A stretch of DNA of 64,000 nucleotides from Rhododendron vialii (GCF_030253575.1 NC_080560.1:10536501-10600500), one strand, 5' to 3'. Positions 1-12,317 are shown, numbered from the stretch's first letter. Notes: a model not told the origin generated them from the sequence alone. A program made the numbers and translations.

Positions 1-309
1 GCTCCTCGTGAATAATAAGTATTTCTCTTCTTTTTCTTTTTTTCAACATTGCATACATCAATAGGAGTTAGCGGTGGGTGTTAGAGTTAGTATGAGAAGG
101 AGGGTCCAGAGGCTATCCAAAACCCTAGCCCTCAAAACTCTGCCCCCGTGGAACTCAAAACCCTGGTCACCACGAGAAGAGGGAGATGAGCCACCAACTC
201 TAGAAGTATCTCTCTTTTGACAAACCTAACATAATACATTGCAGCAATTTTTTCGTATATAATCCCATCTTATATTTGGAGTCTTGGAAAGAGTAGTAAT
301 TATATTTTA

Positions 310-436
310 GGAAATTGATTTTAGCACTCCAAAAATTGATAAAGAGGCTCTAAAATGACATCGTTTTGTGTATTAACACAGTTCAATTTTAGAGCTTTTC
401 CATCAAATTTTGAAGTGTCAAAATCACAATCCTTAT
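310..436. mobile_element. Short foldback (MITE-like) element
   Basis: GAAATTGATTTTAGCACTCC at the left is mirrored by an inverted, diverged copy (GAAGTGTCAAAATCACAATCC) at the right. Similar palindromes with CACTCCAAAAA arms occur at 1872-1994 and 10708-10855, suggesting one small foldback family. Confidence 0.45.
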
Positions 437-544
437 TTCATTGGACAAAGGGTTTTTTTATTGTGTACGAGTAGGACTACGATTGTGGTGGTATATTCTT
501 TGGCTATGAGAGGTAGCAGTGGTATGGGTGTATGGGAAAGTTAC

Positions 545-616
545 CTTTTAAGGATTATCTTATGTTTATGTGTTTTCTATCAATGAATCTTTTATCATTT
601 TGACAAAAAAAAAAAG
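545..616 (+). mobile_element. LINE-like 3' tail with poly(A)
   Basis: The stretch TCAATGAATCTTTTATCATT followed by TTGAC and an A12 run resembles the 3' end common to plant L1 LINEs (AATAAAA...TTTTGCC...poly A). No upstream reverse transcriptase is visible, so it would be a severely 5'-truncated copy. The family call is inference. Confidence 0.35.
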
Positions 617-1343
617 TGTTATATATGATTATTGTACTTTAGGCGTCTATTAAGTCTCAACATTCCCAATTTTTTTTTAAATATTATATATATCAGATGA
701 TTACAGAAAAATTAATAAATTAACAACTAAAGAGAGTTCGACGTTTCTCCATAAAGTGAAACCCCATACTTTCTCCTTATAAGCCATTGGTTACAATCAG
801 ATGGGTTAAGAGTCACATATAAAATTGTATTCACAAAGCATTGGCACCACAAAGCCACTACACACAACATATATTCCCATTAATAAAATTATAAGACTTG
901 TAATAGACTTTATTCGTCCCTAAAACTCTTTTAATAAATTCATTGTAAAGACGGGGAGAGAAAAAGTCATCTCCATATGTTAAGCAGTTAAGGGGTTGAG
1001 TGCCCGGCGTTTTTTTTTAGCATAAAAGTGGTTTTTTTTTTCATGGAATAATGGAAAAGAGAATTTGTGGCTCCGTTTGTTTGGGTGTAAAATATTTTCC
1101 GGTAAAATATTTTACTTATTTTTCGGTGTTTGGTTGTGTAAAAAATAAGAAAAATATTTTACATTTAATTTTTTTATAATTGGATGAAAATGACTTATCC
1201 TATTTTCTGTAAGTTATTTTTTGAAATGAACCTGCTGCCTTTTACTGTAATTCTCACTGCTCAATTTTCTCGATCGTTAGTCATGACCCATGTTCAATTC
1301 TAATCTTCTTAGATCTCTCTACCGTCTTAGATCTCTCTACCGT

Positions 1344-1370
1344 TTAAGCGCCCCCCCTCCCCCCCCCCCC

Positions 1371-1401
<31 letters not shown>

Positions 1402-1411
1402 ACACACACAC
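1344..1411. repeat. Poly(C) plus (CA)n tract
   Basis: A near-uninterrupted run of about 38 C is followed by roughly twelve CA units. It is a hotspot for sequencing and assembly length error. Confidence 0.9.
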
Positions 1412-1680
1412 TCACTTCTGCCGATTTCTAAAAATATTTTCCAAGTGCTAACCAAACACCGGAAAATAAAAGGTTGAAGTTTATTTTCTAAAAAAATATT
1501 TTACATTGTAAAACATTTTACATCGAAACGCCCTCCGTTTGTTTTGATGTAAAATGGCCCTCCGTTTGTTTCGATGTAAAATGTTTCACGTAAAATATTT
1601 TTACAGAAAACAAACTTCAAACTTTCATTTCCCGGTATTTGGTTTGCACTTGAAAATATTTTTAGAAATCAACAAAATAG

Positions 1681-1681
<1 letters not shown>

Positions 1682-1738
<57 letters not shown>
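1682..1738. repeat. (GA)n microsatellite
   Basis: About 28 GA units inside the second TIR element; the Glu-Arg open frame across it is spurious. Confidence 0.95.
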
Positions 1739-1740
<2 letters not shown>

Positions 1741-2435
1741 CTTAAATGATGGAGAGATTTGAGAATATTGGAATTGAACGTGGGTCATAACTGGCGATCA
1801 AGTACACTAAACGGTGAGAATTGCAGTAGAAAGCAATGGGTTCATTTTGGAAAATAATTTACCAAAGATTTAAGGAAATGATATTGGCACTCCAAAAAAT
1901 GATGCAGACACTCCAAAAAATAAAGAAAAATGGCTTGGAGTTATACTGATTTTGGAGTGTCTGTATCAATTTTTGTAGTTTTAATATTATTTCCCAAGAT
2001 TTAACGGTAAGTTATTTTCATCCAATTAATAAAAAAAATATTTTTCATTTTTTACACAATCAAACATTGAAAAATAGGTAAAATATTTTACCGAAAAATA
2101 TTTTAAGCCTAAACAAACGGAAAGTGTTTAATTTCTAACGAAGGGTGAGTTTAAAAACACAAATCGGACATTTTGAAAGTAGACTTTTTGGTTTTTTTTT
2201 TTTATAATATGTACGAGATTTGGTTCAAATTTTCATATCATATGTTTAATTTCAATGGGAGAAATTGCAAAAGAATTCAATTGTAGACTAAAGTTGAAAA
2301 AAAAATCCACACCAGACAACGAAAAAGTTAAAAAAGAAAGAAAGACTACAGTAATTTTTTTTCGATCTTTGAGTCTTTTAATCTTTTTTGTGAGAAGAAT
2401 AAAATAATTGGAGAAGCCTATTTTATTACTAGTTA

Positions 2436-2801
2436 GGTTCTGGTGAGGGATTCCTCATTTTATTAAAATGCGGGACTCCCTTTCCCAATTGAAATTCGAT
2501 GATCCGAGCCGCTCAAAGTGATCAGAACGTGATTTTAAGGGTCCCAGTGAGAAATCAGCAAAAAAAATGACCGGGAAGGGCTTCATCCGAGCAGTTTTCA
2601 TTGAACGGTTCAAAAAAAACTGCTCGGATGACGCCCTTCCCAATCATTTTTTTTGCTGATTTATCGCGGGGACCCTTAAAATTACGTTCTGCACACATTG
2701 AACGGTTCGGATTTTCAAAATTTGATCAGGAAATGAAAGTCCCTCATTTTGTTAAAATAATGGATCCCTCACTTGAAAATTCCTCACTGTCAAGAACACC
2801 T
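2436..2801. mobile_element. Foldback MITE, family F1, copy 1
   Basis: The element is nearly a full palindrome: CCGAGCCGCTCAAAGTGATC, an AACGTGATTTTAAGGG block, ATCAGCAAAAAAAATGACCG and GGGAAGGGCTT are followed by their reverse complements after a short loop near 2610. Related copies lie in intron 3 of both ABCG genes (30038-30412 and 61193-61550). Confidence 0.8.
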
Positions 2802-3293
2802 TCTTAAAAATAAATACTTATTTCAGATTTTCAAACTAAAAAATGATGTAAATGAAAAATAATTTTTAAATTTTTTTTGTATCGTATTAAAGATCTCAAT
2901 GAGATCAATCAATCAAGATCCATATTGATAGAAAAAATATTTGCGTAAATATATAATTTTTAAAATTGAAATTACTTTCTTAAAAAATACTCCTTATTTC
3001 TCTTTCGGAAAGGGAGGCTGTGTCGTTCCGCTTTTTTTTTAAACCTTCTTTTTAAAAAAGAAGGTAATTTCAAGCTTAAATATAATGAAAATAAAAAATT
3101 AATGTTTTTGCACTGTTTAAAAGATATTAATGAGATCTATCAAATAAGATTTATATTAATAAAAAAATTATTTGCATAAATACATAATTTTTGAGTTTGA
3201 AATTATCTTATTTTTTAGAAGTTCTTTTTAAAGAATCCGGAACGGGATAGTATTATTGGATTGGAAAAGCCTATTTTATCCGGTGTTCCTGAG

Positions 3294-3353
3294 GGGAGAG
3301 AGAGAGAAGCCCCCCGAGAGAGAGAGAGAGAAGCCCCGCGCTGTCTATGCTTC

Positions 3354-3388
<35 letters not shown>

Positions 3389-3390
3389 CG
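3294..3390. repeat. Interrupted (GA)n tract
   Basis: GA-rich block broken by two GCCCC interruptions, about 120 bp upstream of the proposed kinase TATA box. Confidence 0.9.
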
Positions 3391-3507
3391 AGATGGACAT
3401 GGATGTTTTTGTATTCCCTTGACCGAGACCCGCGGGCAAGCCGTCTATGCTTACTTCTTTATTCACAGCTAATCATCCACCCAGTCCATGGATGTCAAGA
3501 CGCCACA

Positions 3508-3513
3508 TATAAA
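3508..3513 (+). promoter_or_regulatory. Probable TATA box of the kinase gene
   Basis: TATAAA followed by a second TATAAATAT in a stretch of AT-rich sequence about 720 bp upstream of the ATG. A CAG/GTATGAG donor-like site follows at 3591/3592, so a short 5' leader exon and a leader intron ending somewhere before 4231 are plausible. The leader acceptor is not resolved; candidates lie near 3846 and 4024. Confidence 0.4.
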
Positions 3514-4001
3514 TTTATAAATATCTACGTATCCGAGCGCGTTGAACAGTCAAAAAAGCAAAACAAAAACGATTCTTCCTCCCCAAACCAGGTATGAGGT
3601 ACCCCCTCAATTTTCCTCCAACTCTTCCCAGAAACTGCACTGAAGAAGCAAAACCCCAGTAATAAAATCAGCGTCAGGGGTTTCCTGCTGGTCTTTATCT
3701 GGTCTTATTCAATTCCAATTGCGTGGTTGTTGCTCTCGATGCTTTGAACTGCCTGGGCGTTCTTTTTTCGGGTCATTCAATCCGCGTATCTATAATGGAG
3801 TATTATGCACGAATGATTGAATTTCTGGGTTTCTGTTTATTCTCAGTCAAATCCGAGTTTGTAGAATCTGCGTAAGTTTATAAGGTCGGTTTGATACGTT
3901 TGTTTGGGTCGTTGTGAATTGGGATCTCCTGTTTGGATTATAGTGTACTGTTCTGTTCATGGGAATTTCATATAGAGGACCATTTACATCTCAGTAAGAA
4001 T

Positions 4002-4168
4002 TTATTGTTCTTTCCGGTAATTCAGGTTCCGGCCTAGCTTACGTGCACATGGATTAATTCTGGTTATCGGGGAAGGATTATTTGTTGTTCTTTTCGGTGA
4101 TTCGGGTTCCGGACAAGTTTACGTGCACATTGACTAATTTGACTAATTCTGGGTATCGGGGAAAGATT
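4002..4168 (+). repeat. Imperfect tandem duplication, period about 80 bp, in the kinase leader
   Basis: The block with TTCCGGTAATTCAGGTTCCGG, TTACGTGCACAT and TATCGGGGAA at 4002-4075 recurs with substitutions and a small insertion at 4081-4168. It lies just upstream of the kinase start codon, in the probable 5' leader or leader intron. Confidence 0.75.
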
Positions 4169-4230
4169 ATTAATTGTTGGTTATTTAGATTTGTAAAGGA
4201 GGTTTGTTGTTGGGTTTTTCTCTGGAATTC

Positions 4231-7200
4231 ATGGGTTGTGTTTGCGGTAAGGCGTCTGCTGTCCAAGATAGCAGGGAGAATGAGTCGAGTAAAGGGTCGT
4301 CGAAGGTATATGTGAATCGAGTTACATCTTCGAAGAGAGAAGAATTGGTGAAAAGGAGGTCGGATAGGGGTGATGCTAGAGTTGGGTTCAGTGATACGAA
4401 ATTGGATGGTTCTAATAGGGTGGGGGATTACCCAATTCAGAGGAAGAGAGAGACTTCTGAAGTTATTGTTTCTTATTATCAGCGTATAGGGAGCATACCA
4501 AAAGCTACAGAAGGTGAACAGATTGTTGCAGGTTGGCCTTCTTGGCTTGCTGAGGTAGCTGGTGAAGCTATCAAGGGATGGATACCGCGGGGATCTGATA
4601 CTTTCGAGAAATTAGATAAAGTATGTTTCTGTTTCTTGGTTAATGATTTGCTTACGTTCTTTTTTTCTGTAGAGTAGAAAATGGCTCGTGATTGCCTGCG
4701 ATAGTTTTCCGGATATGGACGTCGTTTTGTAAATGCTTCTATGATTAGTGTTGGTTAGTACATGATTTTATCGTTGAATAGAATTACCATACTCGAAAGT
4801 CAAAATTTAGTTACTTAATTGTTCTGTCTGAAGCATTTGACTGGGTATGATCTTTGTCCAAATGATAATTAGTTGATTTTTCAAACATTCCGATAGCAAT
4901 TGTCTTATTTTGTTTGCATGCTAGATTTCTGTTCTCCATGTTTGTTGAAATCCATATGTCCTTGTTTTGGGTTCTTGCTTGATAGAATTTCATTCTTGCA
5001 GATTGGCCAAGGAACTTATAGTTGTGTATACAAGGCTCGCGATCTAATTAATAAGAAAGTTGTTGCTTTGAAAAGGGTGAGGTTCGACATTAAGGATCCT
5101 GAGAGTGTCAAGTTTATGGCAAGGGAGATCCTCATTTTGCGCAGGCTTGAACATCCAAATATAATTAAATTGGAAGGTTTGGTCACTTCACGGGCTTCTT
5201 GCAGCTTGTACCTTGTTTTTGAGTATATGGAACATGATCTTACAGGACTTGCATCACTACCTGGTGTAAAATTCTCTGAACAGCAGGTACTTATTCAATT
5301 GCTTTTTAGTATAGAAAATTTGATAAATTCGGTATTGTGGCAATTACATTCAGTCACTTGTATGATAATCACATGCCTTTGAGCGTGAGGTACCTTTGCT
5401 TTTCTTTTTGTGATCATTTAATGTAACAAAAGTGAGGATTTAAAAAAGAAAAGAAAAGGGTTCCTGGATGATGCTACTGGTTTTAAGAGTCTATAAGCTA
5501 TACATCCAACTCCATTTTCTGTGTTATTTCAGGTTAAATGTTACATGCAACAGCTGCTGAGTGGACTTGATCATTGTCATAGTCGTGGTGTTCTGCATCG
5601 TGACATAAAGGGTTCAAACCTTCTAATCGACAATCATGGCATCTTGAAGATCGCGGATTTTGGCTTAGCAAGTTTTTATGATCATCGTCAGAGTGTGCCA
5701 TTGACGAGCCGTGTTGTGACTCTCTGGTATCGTCCACCAGAACTTCTACTTGGAGAAACTCATTATGGAGTTTCAGTGGATTTATGGAGTACTGGTTGTA
5801 TACTAGGAGAACTATATTCTGGGAAGCCTATTTTGCCCGGAAGAACAGAGGTATCACTATTTCTATTAGGAAAATGCTAACCACACAGCCCTTAAGGTTA
5901 TGGTTCAAAAAGTGTATTGCAAAGCTTGGAAACTGTTTTCTAAGTACATAAAATTGGATTGAAATTTTAAATGTTAAATGATTATTGAAATTCGAATTGT
6001 TTTTGGGCATTTTGTATCCCTTAACCACCTCCCTATAGCCGGTTGTTACCAGGGTTGTTTTTCTTTTTCTTATCTGGGAATTTTTAAGAGTGTCATTGGC
6101 TGCTAGTTCAAGAAACTGGGACAAAATATTTCCCGCAGGGGATCTAGTAAAAAAGCTCGATTTTCTGTTACGATTATTAATTTATTAGTAAACGTCCCAT
6201 GTCAGTTGCGAGGAGTATGTTTGTTATTTTCATGATTCATGTTCTGTTTATTGTATGGTTCATGTCTCTGACAAAATGGACAATCAGGCCTTTTTGGTGT
6301 TGTTTCAGTTATAGTATCCAATTGTAGAAAACAGGAAGGACAATGAGTGAAAGTCTTAGGCTGGCCCTTTCTCAAAACAACTTTTAAAGAAACTTCTTGA
6401 AACGTGCTATTTTCAGAGTTATTTGAAATGTGTCTCCTTCGTGCAAATATATGTATGCTCTTGTTTAAGTATGTGCATATTTATCGTGTCTCTCAAGTTG
6501 ACCCCAAAATTGTTTTTTATATGTTTTTATGCTGCAGATTGAGCAATTGCACAAGATTTTTAAGCTTTGTGGCTCACCATCTGAGGATTACTGGAGAAAG
6601 TCAAAATTACCTCATTCTACGGTGTTCAAACCTAAACAACCTCACAAACGATGTCTTGCAGAGACATTTAGAGGTTTTAGTCCCACTGTTCTGGGCCTTA
6701 TCGAGATTTTACTATCCATAGATCCGACACAACGAGGAACTGCAGCACGTGCTCTCGAAAGTGAGGTAATTTACTTATTTCTTGTGTGACTTCTTTCTAT
6801 TGAGTACTCAGGAAACTTAAATATTGTTGGTTCATTGAAGCTGAGCTTTATGAATTATTTCATTGGCCGCATATGTTGTTAAATAATGAGATTAGTGGAG
6901 TTATTTTCTAATCCAAATCATGGTATTGACTTCCCAATAGGAGTTCCTTATGATTGTGGATTTGTGGTAGGTATTTCTCAGGCCCTTGGTTTTTGTTGAA
7001 TATTGTAATTCTTGAAGATTATAATTTGTGAAAGTAAAATGTCATTTCCTGATTTTACACTTGTTTGGTATGGCTTGCTTAAAGTAGATTTATTCCTTAG
7101 GGTTGTTTGGATAAACACAAGTGTAAAATAATGTTTCTGTAGCTTGCAATTATCAAATGGATCAAATGAATAAAGATTACATGCAGTGAAACACGAGAAC

Positions 7201-10200
7201 GAGCTATGCAACATGTGGTACCAGCACCGAGAGGGCTTTACCTAGTAATCTAGCTGGGATGTCCCAATCGCTGATCAAATTGCATTAGTGCAGATTGTCT
7301 ACATTGCCCTGATGAAAAAGATTCAGAATGAGGACTTTGGCTTTACTGGAGAAAGGCAATGGGAACCTATGACAACAATGAAACTAAGAAGTACAGTCGT
7401 AGTAAAATTTAAATTCAAAAGACACAAAAAGGCAACAATGAATGAAATTAATATGTACTAAGAGTTAAAACCCTTGTTCTCAAATTTGCCAATTTTTTAA
7501 TCTGTTATTTTCTGAATGTTTAACCTCACAACAGTTTTATCTAGGTTACCTGGGTGAGTTTTTTCTTTTTTGAAATTTCTATGATCATGTATATTTATCG
7601 GAGTTGATTGCTTTAGTGTTAACTCTGTAATTATTTGAATATATTTTCACTCTAGTTCCTTTGTCATCGTCATAGGAGTAAGACTGATGTTTTTCCTGAG
7701 CTTTTTGGATTGATTGATTTTTTTCCTGCAGTATTTTACCACAAAACCACTTGCTTGTGACCCTTCCTGTCTGCCAAAATATCCTCCCAGCAAAGAGCTT
7801 GATTGCAAAATGCGGGACGAAGAACTTAGAAGGTGCACACTCTAAAATTTCCATTTGTGGTATGAGCGAACATGGATGTTGGGTCTTCTTCTTATTTTTC
7901 TCAGAAACATATAATTTTGCTTCATGATATAGACTTCTTTGACCTACGTGAGAAAGCTTTCTTTGGGCTTAAAAGGAAATCAAGCCCTCGTTAATGTTTG
8001 AGAACATGGTGGGACATTCTTTCAGAAACCAGTGTTGATGTGTTAATTTTAAGAAGTCAAACAATTGGATGCAAGAATCATGTGAACTACCTTTGTGTTT
8101 TGTTTGTTGGTTATGTTTACTGACTGCGCTTTTATTGTCCACCCTTTGGTAGCTTGTTTTGTTACTCTTCATTCGTTCATGCCATCAATGATCTTTGTTT
8201 TGTTGACGATATTTTTGCAATTTTTTTTTTAACTTTTTGGTCAAAATGATAGAAGGAGAATATTATTGTAATTGAGGTTGGTATGGATGTTGACTTCTAT
8301 CATTAAATCTCACAGGCAAGGAGCGGCAGGAGGCAGGGGTCAGAGGGTTGACCAGGGAACTGGAGGACCCAAATTACCTCGGGGGATTCCAGCGCCTAAT
8401 GCTAATGCTGAGTTGGTCACATCAGTGCAGGTACCTGATTTTCTTGCTGTTTGAGTTAAATGCGAAACAACCGAAACAATGATTGGAAGTTGCAGTGAAA
8501 TAATGCAGTAGAATAAAAACATATGTGAAGTTGAACCTGGTCTTTTGGGGACACTAAGCAGATATACTCATGTGAATAATCAGGCACACATATTTGCAAA
8601 TGAGTCATTGACAATTGCTTCATAACATGCCATTAAAAAGTTGAACTATCGAAAATTGAACACGGTAAGTGATGGTTACAAGGAATAATAACTGGGCAGT
8701 GGGTGATGCCCTTAATTTGGTATCTTCACAGACTTGTAATTTTTCTGGAGGGCTCATTCTATCAGCAGTTTAAAAAATGCACTAGCTTTTGAGTTCTAGG
8801 GCAACGTTTTGAGGTTCAAGTTGAACAGCTACGATGGCAGTAGGCAGCAGGATTTGAAACATGATGGAATTGTGTAATGTGTTTGATGGAAACACGACAG
8901 GATTAGGGCAACGTTTTGCTTAGCTGCGCATTATATGCTTGAATAACACATGTATACATTTAGTTTCGATTAATTGACACACTCGCTTGTCATTGGAGAT
9001 GAGCTAGTTTTTGCATAGCTTTCTCAGTTAGCTTATGAGATGCCAAGACTCTTCAGTGTTTCAACGTTGTTATCAATGACTGCCTGTCCGTCCAGGCTTA
9101 ACAAAGTTAATTTCACTTCATTTGTTTTCCTCATTCGTAATTTTTACTCTCTTTATTTCAAGTAAATAAAACACTTTTTTATCCATAACTACAGAGAAGA
9201 CAAGGCAACTCTGATTCACAGAGCCGTAGTGAGGTGTTCAAGCCTTATCAGGAAGAACCTGCTTGGGGTTTTCCTATCAATCCACCTAGACGAACACAAA
9301 ATGTCAAAGAAGTGGGTAAAGCTCTAATGGATCGGAACCATAGGGGAGCTTCACATTCTGGACCGTTGATTCCAGGAGTTGGATTGACAAAAACCGGGAA
9401 CAGATACGATGATAGTTCTATTGTATCAACTAGAGGTGACTTATCAACATCATTTTGTTTAGTCGAATCTAGGACGTCGTTGTCCAAAGAGTGCCAAGAT
9501 GAAGAAGGTCCTACACAAGAAGAAGATACTCATCAAGTGGGTAGGTCTTCAGAATCGTCTGAACTATCGGGACCCACAGCGAAGAATGGTCGAAAGCATC
9601 GTACGCAAAGCATCACTAGTTCTCATCAACCACAAAAAGAAATGATGCCGGTAAGTTTCCTGACCATGCATTCTCTTTTATGGTTCTAGTAAGGAATGGT
9701 TCAGCATGATAATTCTGTTTTCGTTTCATTAATTTGGTGAAAGCTGAGTTCGGATTATCAATATTTGTTGAAGAATTTAATGAGGGAAAGGAAAATGATA
9801 GGGAATCCGAAGAATTTAATTTAGCTTATACACTTTGTTTTCTTCTTGTCTTTTCTCTTGCCTTATCTTTCCCATCGCATACCCCTCCACAAATCTATGA
9901 TCCAAACAAGCCTGCTAATAGATAAACGAATTGGTTGGTATCTCTCGAATTTTGTTTGTCATATACCATGTTAGTAAAATTTAAACCAGCATCTTATGTG
10001 TATATCATGTGGTTTCCCTTGACTGCTTCGTATTGATATAGTAATTTCCCCACACTTTGCATTTGTGTATTTATGTCCCCTAATCTGGCTTGGATTGATA
10101 TTAGTAGTTTTCTACCTCGCTCTACATTCTGTATCTGATTTTCGATGCTTGCTGTAAATTATTAATTTTTTTTTTTGTAGCAGGGTCATGGGATAGGGAT

Positions 10201-10351
10201 AGAGGGAAATAGGATTCAATTTTCGGGTCCATTAGTGGTTCCATCAAACAAAGCCAACCAGATGCTTAAAGAGCGTGATCGCCACATTCAAGATGCTGCT
10301 CGACGTGCACGGCTCGAGAGGGCAAGACTCAGGCTCGAGCAATGCAAATAA
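4231..10351 (+). CDS. CDK-related Ser/Thr protein kinase (At1g54610/At1g18670-type), 8 coding exons, 687 aa
   Basis: Exons read as 4231-4620, 5002-5286, 5533-5850, 6538-6765, 7732-7832, 8316-8430, 9195-9650 and 10181-10351; all introns are GT-AG and phases join without a stop. The start is the ATG whose product begins MGCVCGK: Gly2 fits N-myristoylation and Cys3/Cys5 fit palmitoylation, so membrane anchoring is likely (inference from motif). The kinase domain begins about residue 131: glycine loop IGQGTYSCVY, VALK Lys154, a KFMAREI helix with Glu172 where CDKs carry PSTAIRE, HRDIKGSN with Asp249, DFG Asp267, and T-loop SRVVTLWYRPPE. All catalytic residues are present. The 280-residue tail is low complexity and ends in a basic segment (DAARRARLERARLR). 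The domain layout and length match plant CDC2-related kinases of the At1g54610 group; the cyclin partner and substrates are unknown. The last intron acceptor could alternatively be used 3 nt further on (CAG/GGT), removing one Gln. Confidence 0.93.
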
Positions 10352-10707
10352 CGCCATCCAACCTGGGATACTGTCCTCGTCACGGAGTTGGCTAAATCAG
10401 TTTTAGGGGCGTGTTTGTGTCAGAGAGAGAGATAGAGAATCCTCTCCGGCACGCATAATTATAATTTGTGTGCAGTGGTTTTGCTAGTGATAAATGATCT
10501 TGTATTAGCAGATCAAGTCTGTTTACTTAGAAGTGAAATGCCGAAGAATGAACAGAATCACCAAATTTAGAAGGAGATTTTGGTCTAAAGAACATATCTG
10601 AATGCTCCTTCCTTCCTTCCTTCATATTGTGGATGCTATGATCAGTTTAAAGTGAAGGCAAACAGTGAGATGAGACAAACATATACATTTGTCGATTAAT
10701 ATATAGG

Positions 10708-10855
10708 CGGGAAATGATTTCTACATTCCATTTTTTTTTATTATGGCACTTCTTTTTTTGTCTTTTAGTGAGAAAAATACTCACAAAAACTTTATTAAAA
10801 GACAAGAATTGGAGTGCCATAATCAAAAAATGGAGTGTAGAAATCATTTTTGTTA
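10708..10855. mobile_element. Small foldback MITE downstream of the kinase gene
   Basis: AAATGATTTCTACATTCCAT and ATTATGGCACT at the left are mirrored by AGTGCCATAAT and ATGGAGTGTAGAAATCATTT at the right, giving arms of about 40 bp around an AT-rich loop. Confidence 0.75.
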
Positions 10856-11490
10856 ATAGGCCGCACGCCCCAACATCATAAAATGTGGTTTTTTTTTTGG
10901 CCAAATGATAAGATGTCAACGGGAGTTGAGCACTCTCTCCTTGATAACTCAAACGCAAACTCAAGACCTCTCCCTTAGAAAGGAGAGCAAAAGGAGAGCA
11001 ATGGACCGCGGTCCATAAAATGTGGTTGAGCGACCAAAATAGGTTGGAAAACTGAATGCTACTACTGAGAAGTTTTCCGAATTAAAGTTTTCTTTTTTTG
11101 AATAGCATTTCCGAATTAAAGTTGGTTTCATATTCAAAATTTGCTTTTGTTAACTTCGAACGTTGGTTGAAATCTATGTCATAAAGTAATGAAAAATTTA
11201 ACTAGCCCAAACTCTATTGAATTTTGAGTGAATTCATCATTGCCATCACAACCACAATCTCTCCACTGCAGCCGCCACTGCCACAACCACCACATGACCA
11301 CACCATCGTCGCCGCTGCCGCCACAATGAGCATAAGACCGCATCATACTCACGTCTTCTCCTCTACCACCCTTTTCCATCTCCACACAGTTGCTCCCTCC
11401 ACCGCCACCAACAGCACATCAAGGAATTTCAATTTCGTTTATCAAAACAATTTATTTTGTTTCCGGACTTTAAGTTTTACTAGTCTTATA

Positions 11491-11700
11491 CTCTTTCCGT
11501 CCCTAAATAAGTGTTCGACGTGCAAACCTAAGCTTTCAAAAAGATGCATTTGTTCCGTTAAAAAAATCAATTTTTTTTCACAAATCAATAGATAACAATG
11601 AGTTCTATTAGATTGTGAAAAAAAAAAATTTAATGAAAAACATGCATATTTTGTAAGGCCTAATTTTGCGCGCCGGACACTTATTTAGGGACGGAGGGAG
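11491..11700. mobile_element. Stowaway-like MITE (CTCCCTCCGTCCC ends)
   Basis: The left end CTCTTTCCGTCCCTAAATAA and the inverse of the right end CTCCCTCCGTCCCTAAATAA match, and each is flanked by TA (11489-11490 and 11701-11702), the target duplication expected for Tc1/Mariner-derived Stowaway MITEs. It has no coding capacity. Confidence 0.88.
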
Positions 11701-11988
11701 TATAATTTTAGATAGTGATAAATGACAATACCGAAATCATTTTTGTTAGTGCCAAAATTCCAGTTCTACCATGCGCAGGGTATAAGTCTTTTCCATACTA
11801 AAATTTTGGCATTAAAAAAAAAAAACAGTTTCGGCATTATTATTTTTCATAATTTACCGTATACATAATAAGAAATTCAGTTACATATTTGCTAATTTTC
11901 AGATGTATCAAAAAGCACCCTAGTCAAATTTTTATGAACACATTTTGATTAGGCGGTAAGGTTTTTCTTTAAGACGGTTAATGGTGTC

Positions 11989-12304
11989 TGGGCCAGTTTA
12001 TTTGCACATCAATTAATCCCATTTCCGGTTCAATCAAAGGCGGGACATTCACGCCGTGACTAGAAAATTTACAAAAAGTTCTTATTTTACGGCTTGACTC
12101 CAAAAATTGAACCCGATTTACCAACAACAACAACAAAAAACCATTACCAACCACCGAGACCAGTGGGCTGATTAAAAGGTAGTTTGGTTGTTGGATAGAG
12201 GGATCTGCCAAAGCCCAGCGTGAGCCCAAATATAACTCTAGGAGTTCGGGGTATTTTTCAGCTTTACGTTTCTAGGGTTTAATCGCTATACACCTATATA
12301 AATA
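11989..12304 (+). promoter_or_regulatory. snoRNA-cluster promoter: Site II elements, telo-box and TATA box
   Basis: Four TGGGCY (Site II) hexamers are visible: TGGGCC at 11989, TGGGCT at 12164, and two in reverse orientation (AGCCCA at 12212 and 12223, 11 bp apart). A reverse telo-box TAGGGTTT lies at 12273-12280 and a TATA box TATATAAATA at 12295-12304, followed by a CT-rich leader. Site II plus telo-box is the known arrangement in front of plant snoRNA and ribosomal-protein genes, and the first snoRNA begins about 150 bp downstream, so these motifs very probably drive the cluster on the plus strand. Confidence 0.75.
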
Positions 12305-12315
12305 ACCACGAGCCC

Positions 12316-12317
<2 letters not shown>

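Larger units (their letters stand above)
1072..2122. mobile_element. Pair of CTCCGTTTGTTT-ended TIR elements, one carrying a nested MITE
   Basis: The left end CTCCGTTTGTTTGGGTGTAA is mirrored near 1505-1540 and again near 2085-2120 (inverse CCTAAACAAACGG). Arms contain repeated GTAAAATATTTTAC motifs. The arrangement suggests two back-to-back non-autonomous elements (about 1072-1535 and 1535-2122), the first holding a C/CA tract and the second a GA tract plus a foldback at 1872-1994. I could not define target-site duplications; a hAT affiliation is only a guess. Confidence 0.5.
1..3500. other. Gene-free repeat-rich interval
   Basis: I see no convincing coding exon on either strand. The short open frames fall in GA tracts or in palindromic MITE sequence. 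The content is a LINE-like poly(A) tail near 545-616, foldback elements, a C/CA tract, GA tracts and AT-rich repeats described separately. Sequences at about 2806-3000 and 3050-3235 resemble each other and about 13665-13925 (shared core around ATGAGATCTATCAA), so they are copies of one AT-rich repeat family. Confidence 0.6.

Noticed and set aside
3215..3597. Open frames on both strands across the GA tract (83 and 113 codons)
   Set aside because: They consist of Glu-Arg or Ser-Leu runs translated from a microsatellite and have no domain or splice context.
11224..11595. 123-codon frame upstream of the snoRNA promoter
   Set aside because: It has biased CCGCCACCA-type sequence and runs into a Stowaway MITE, with no recognisable protein similarity.
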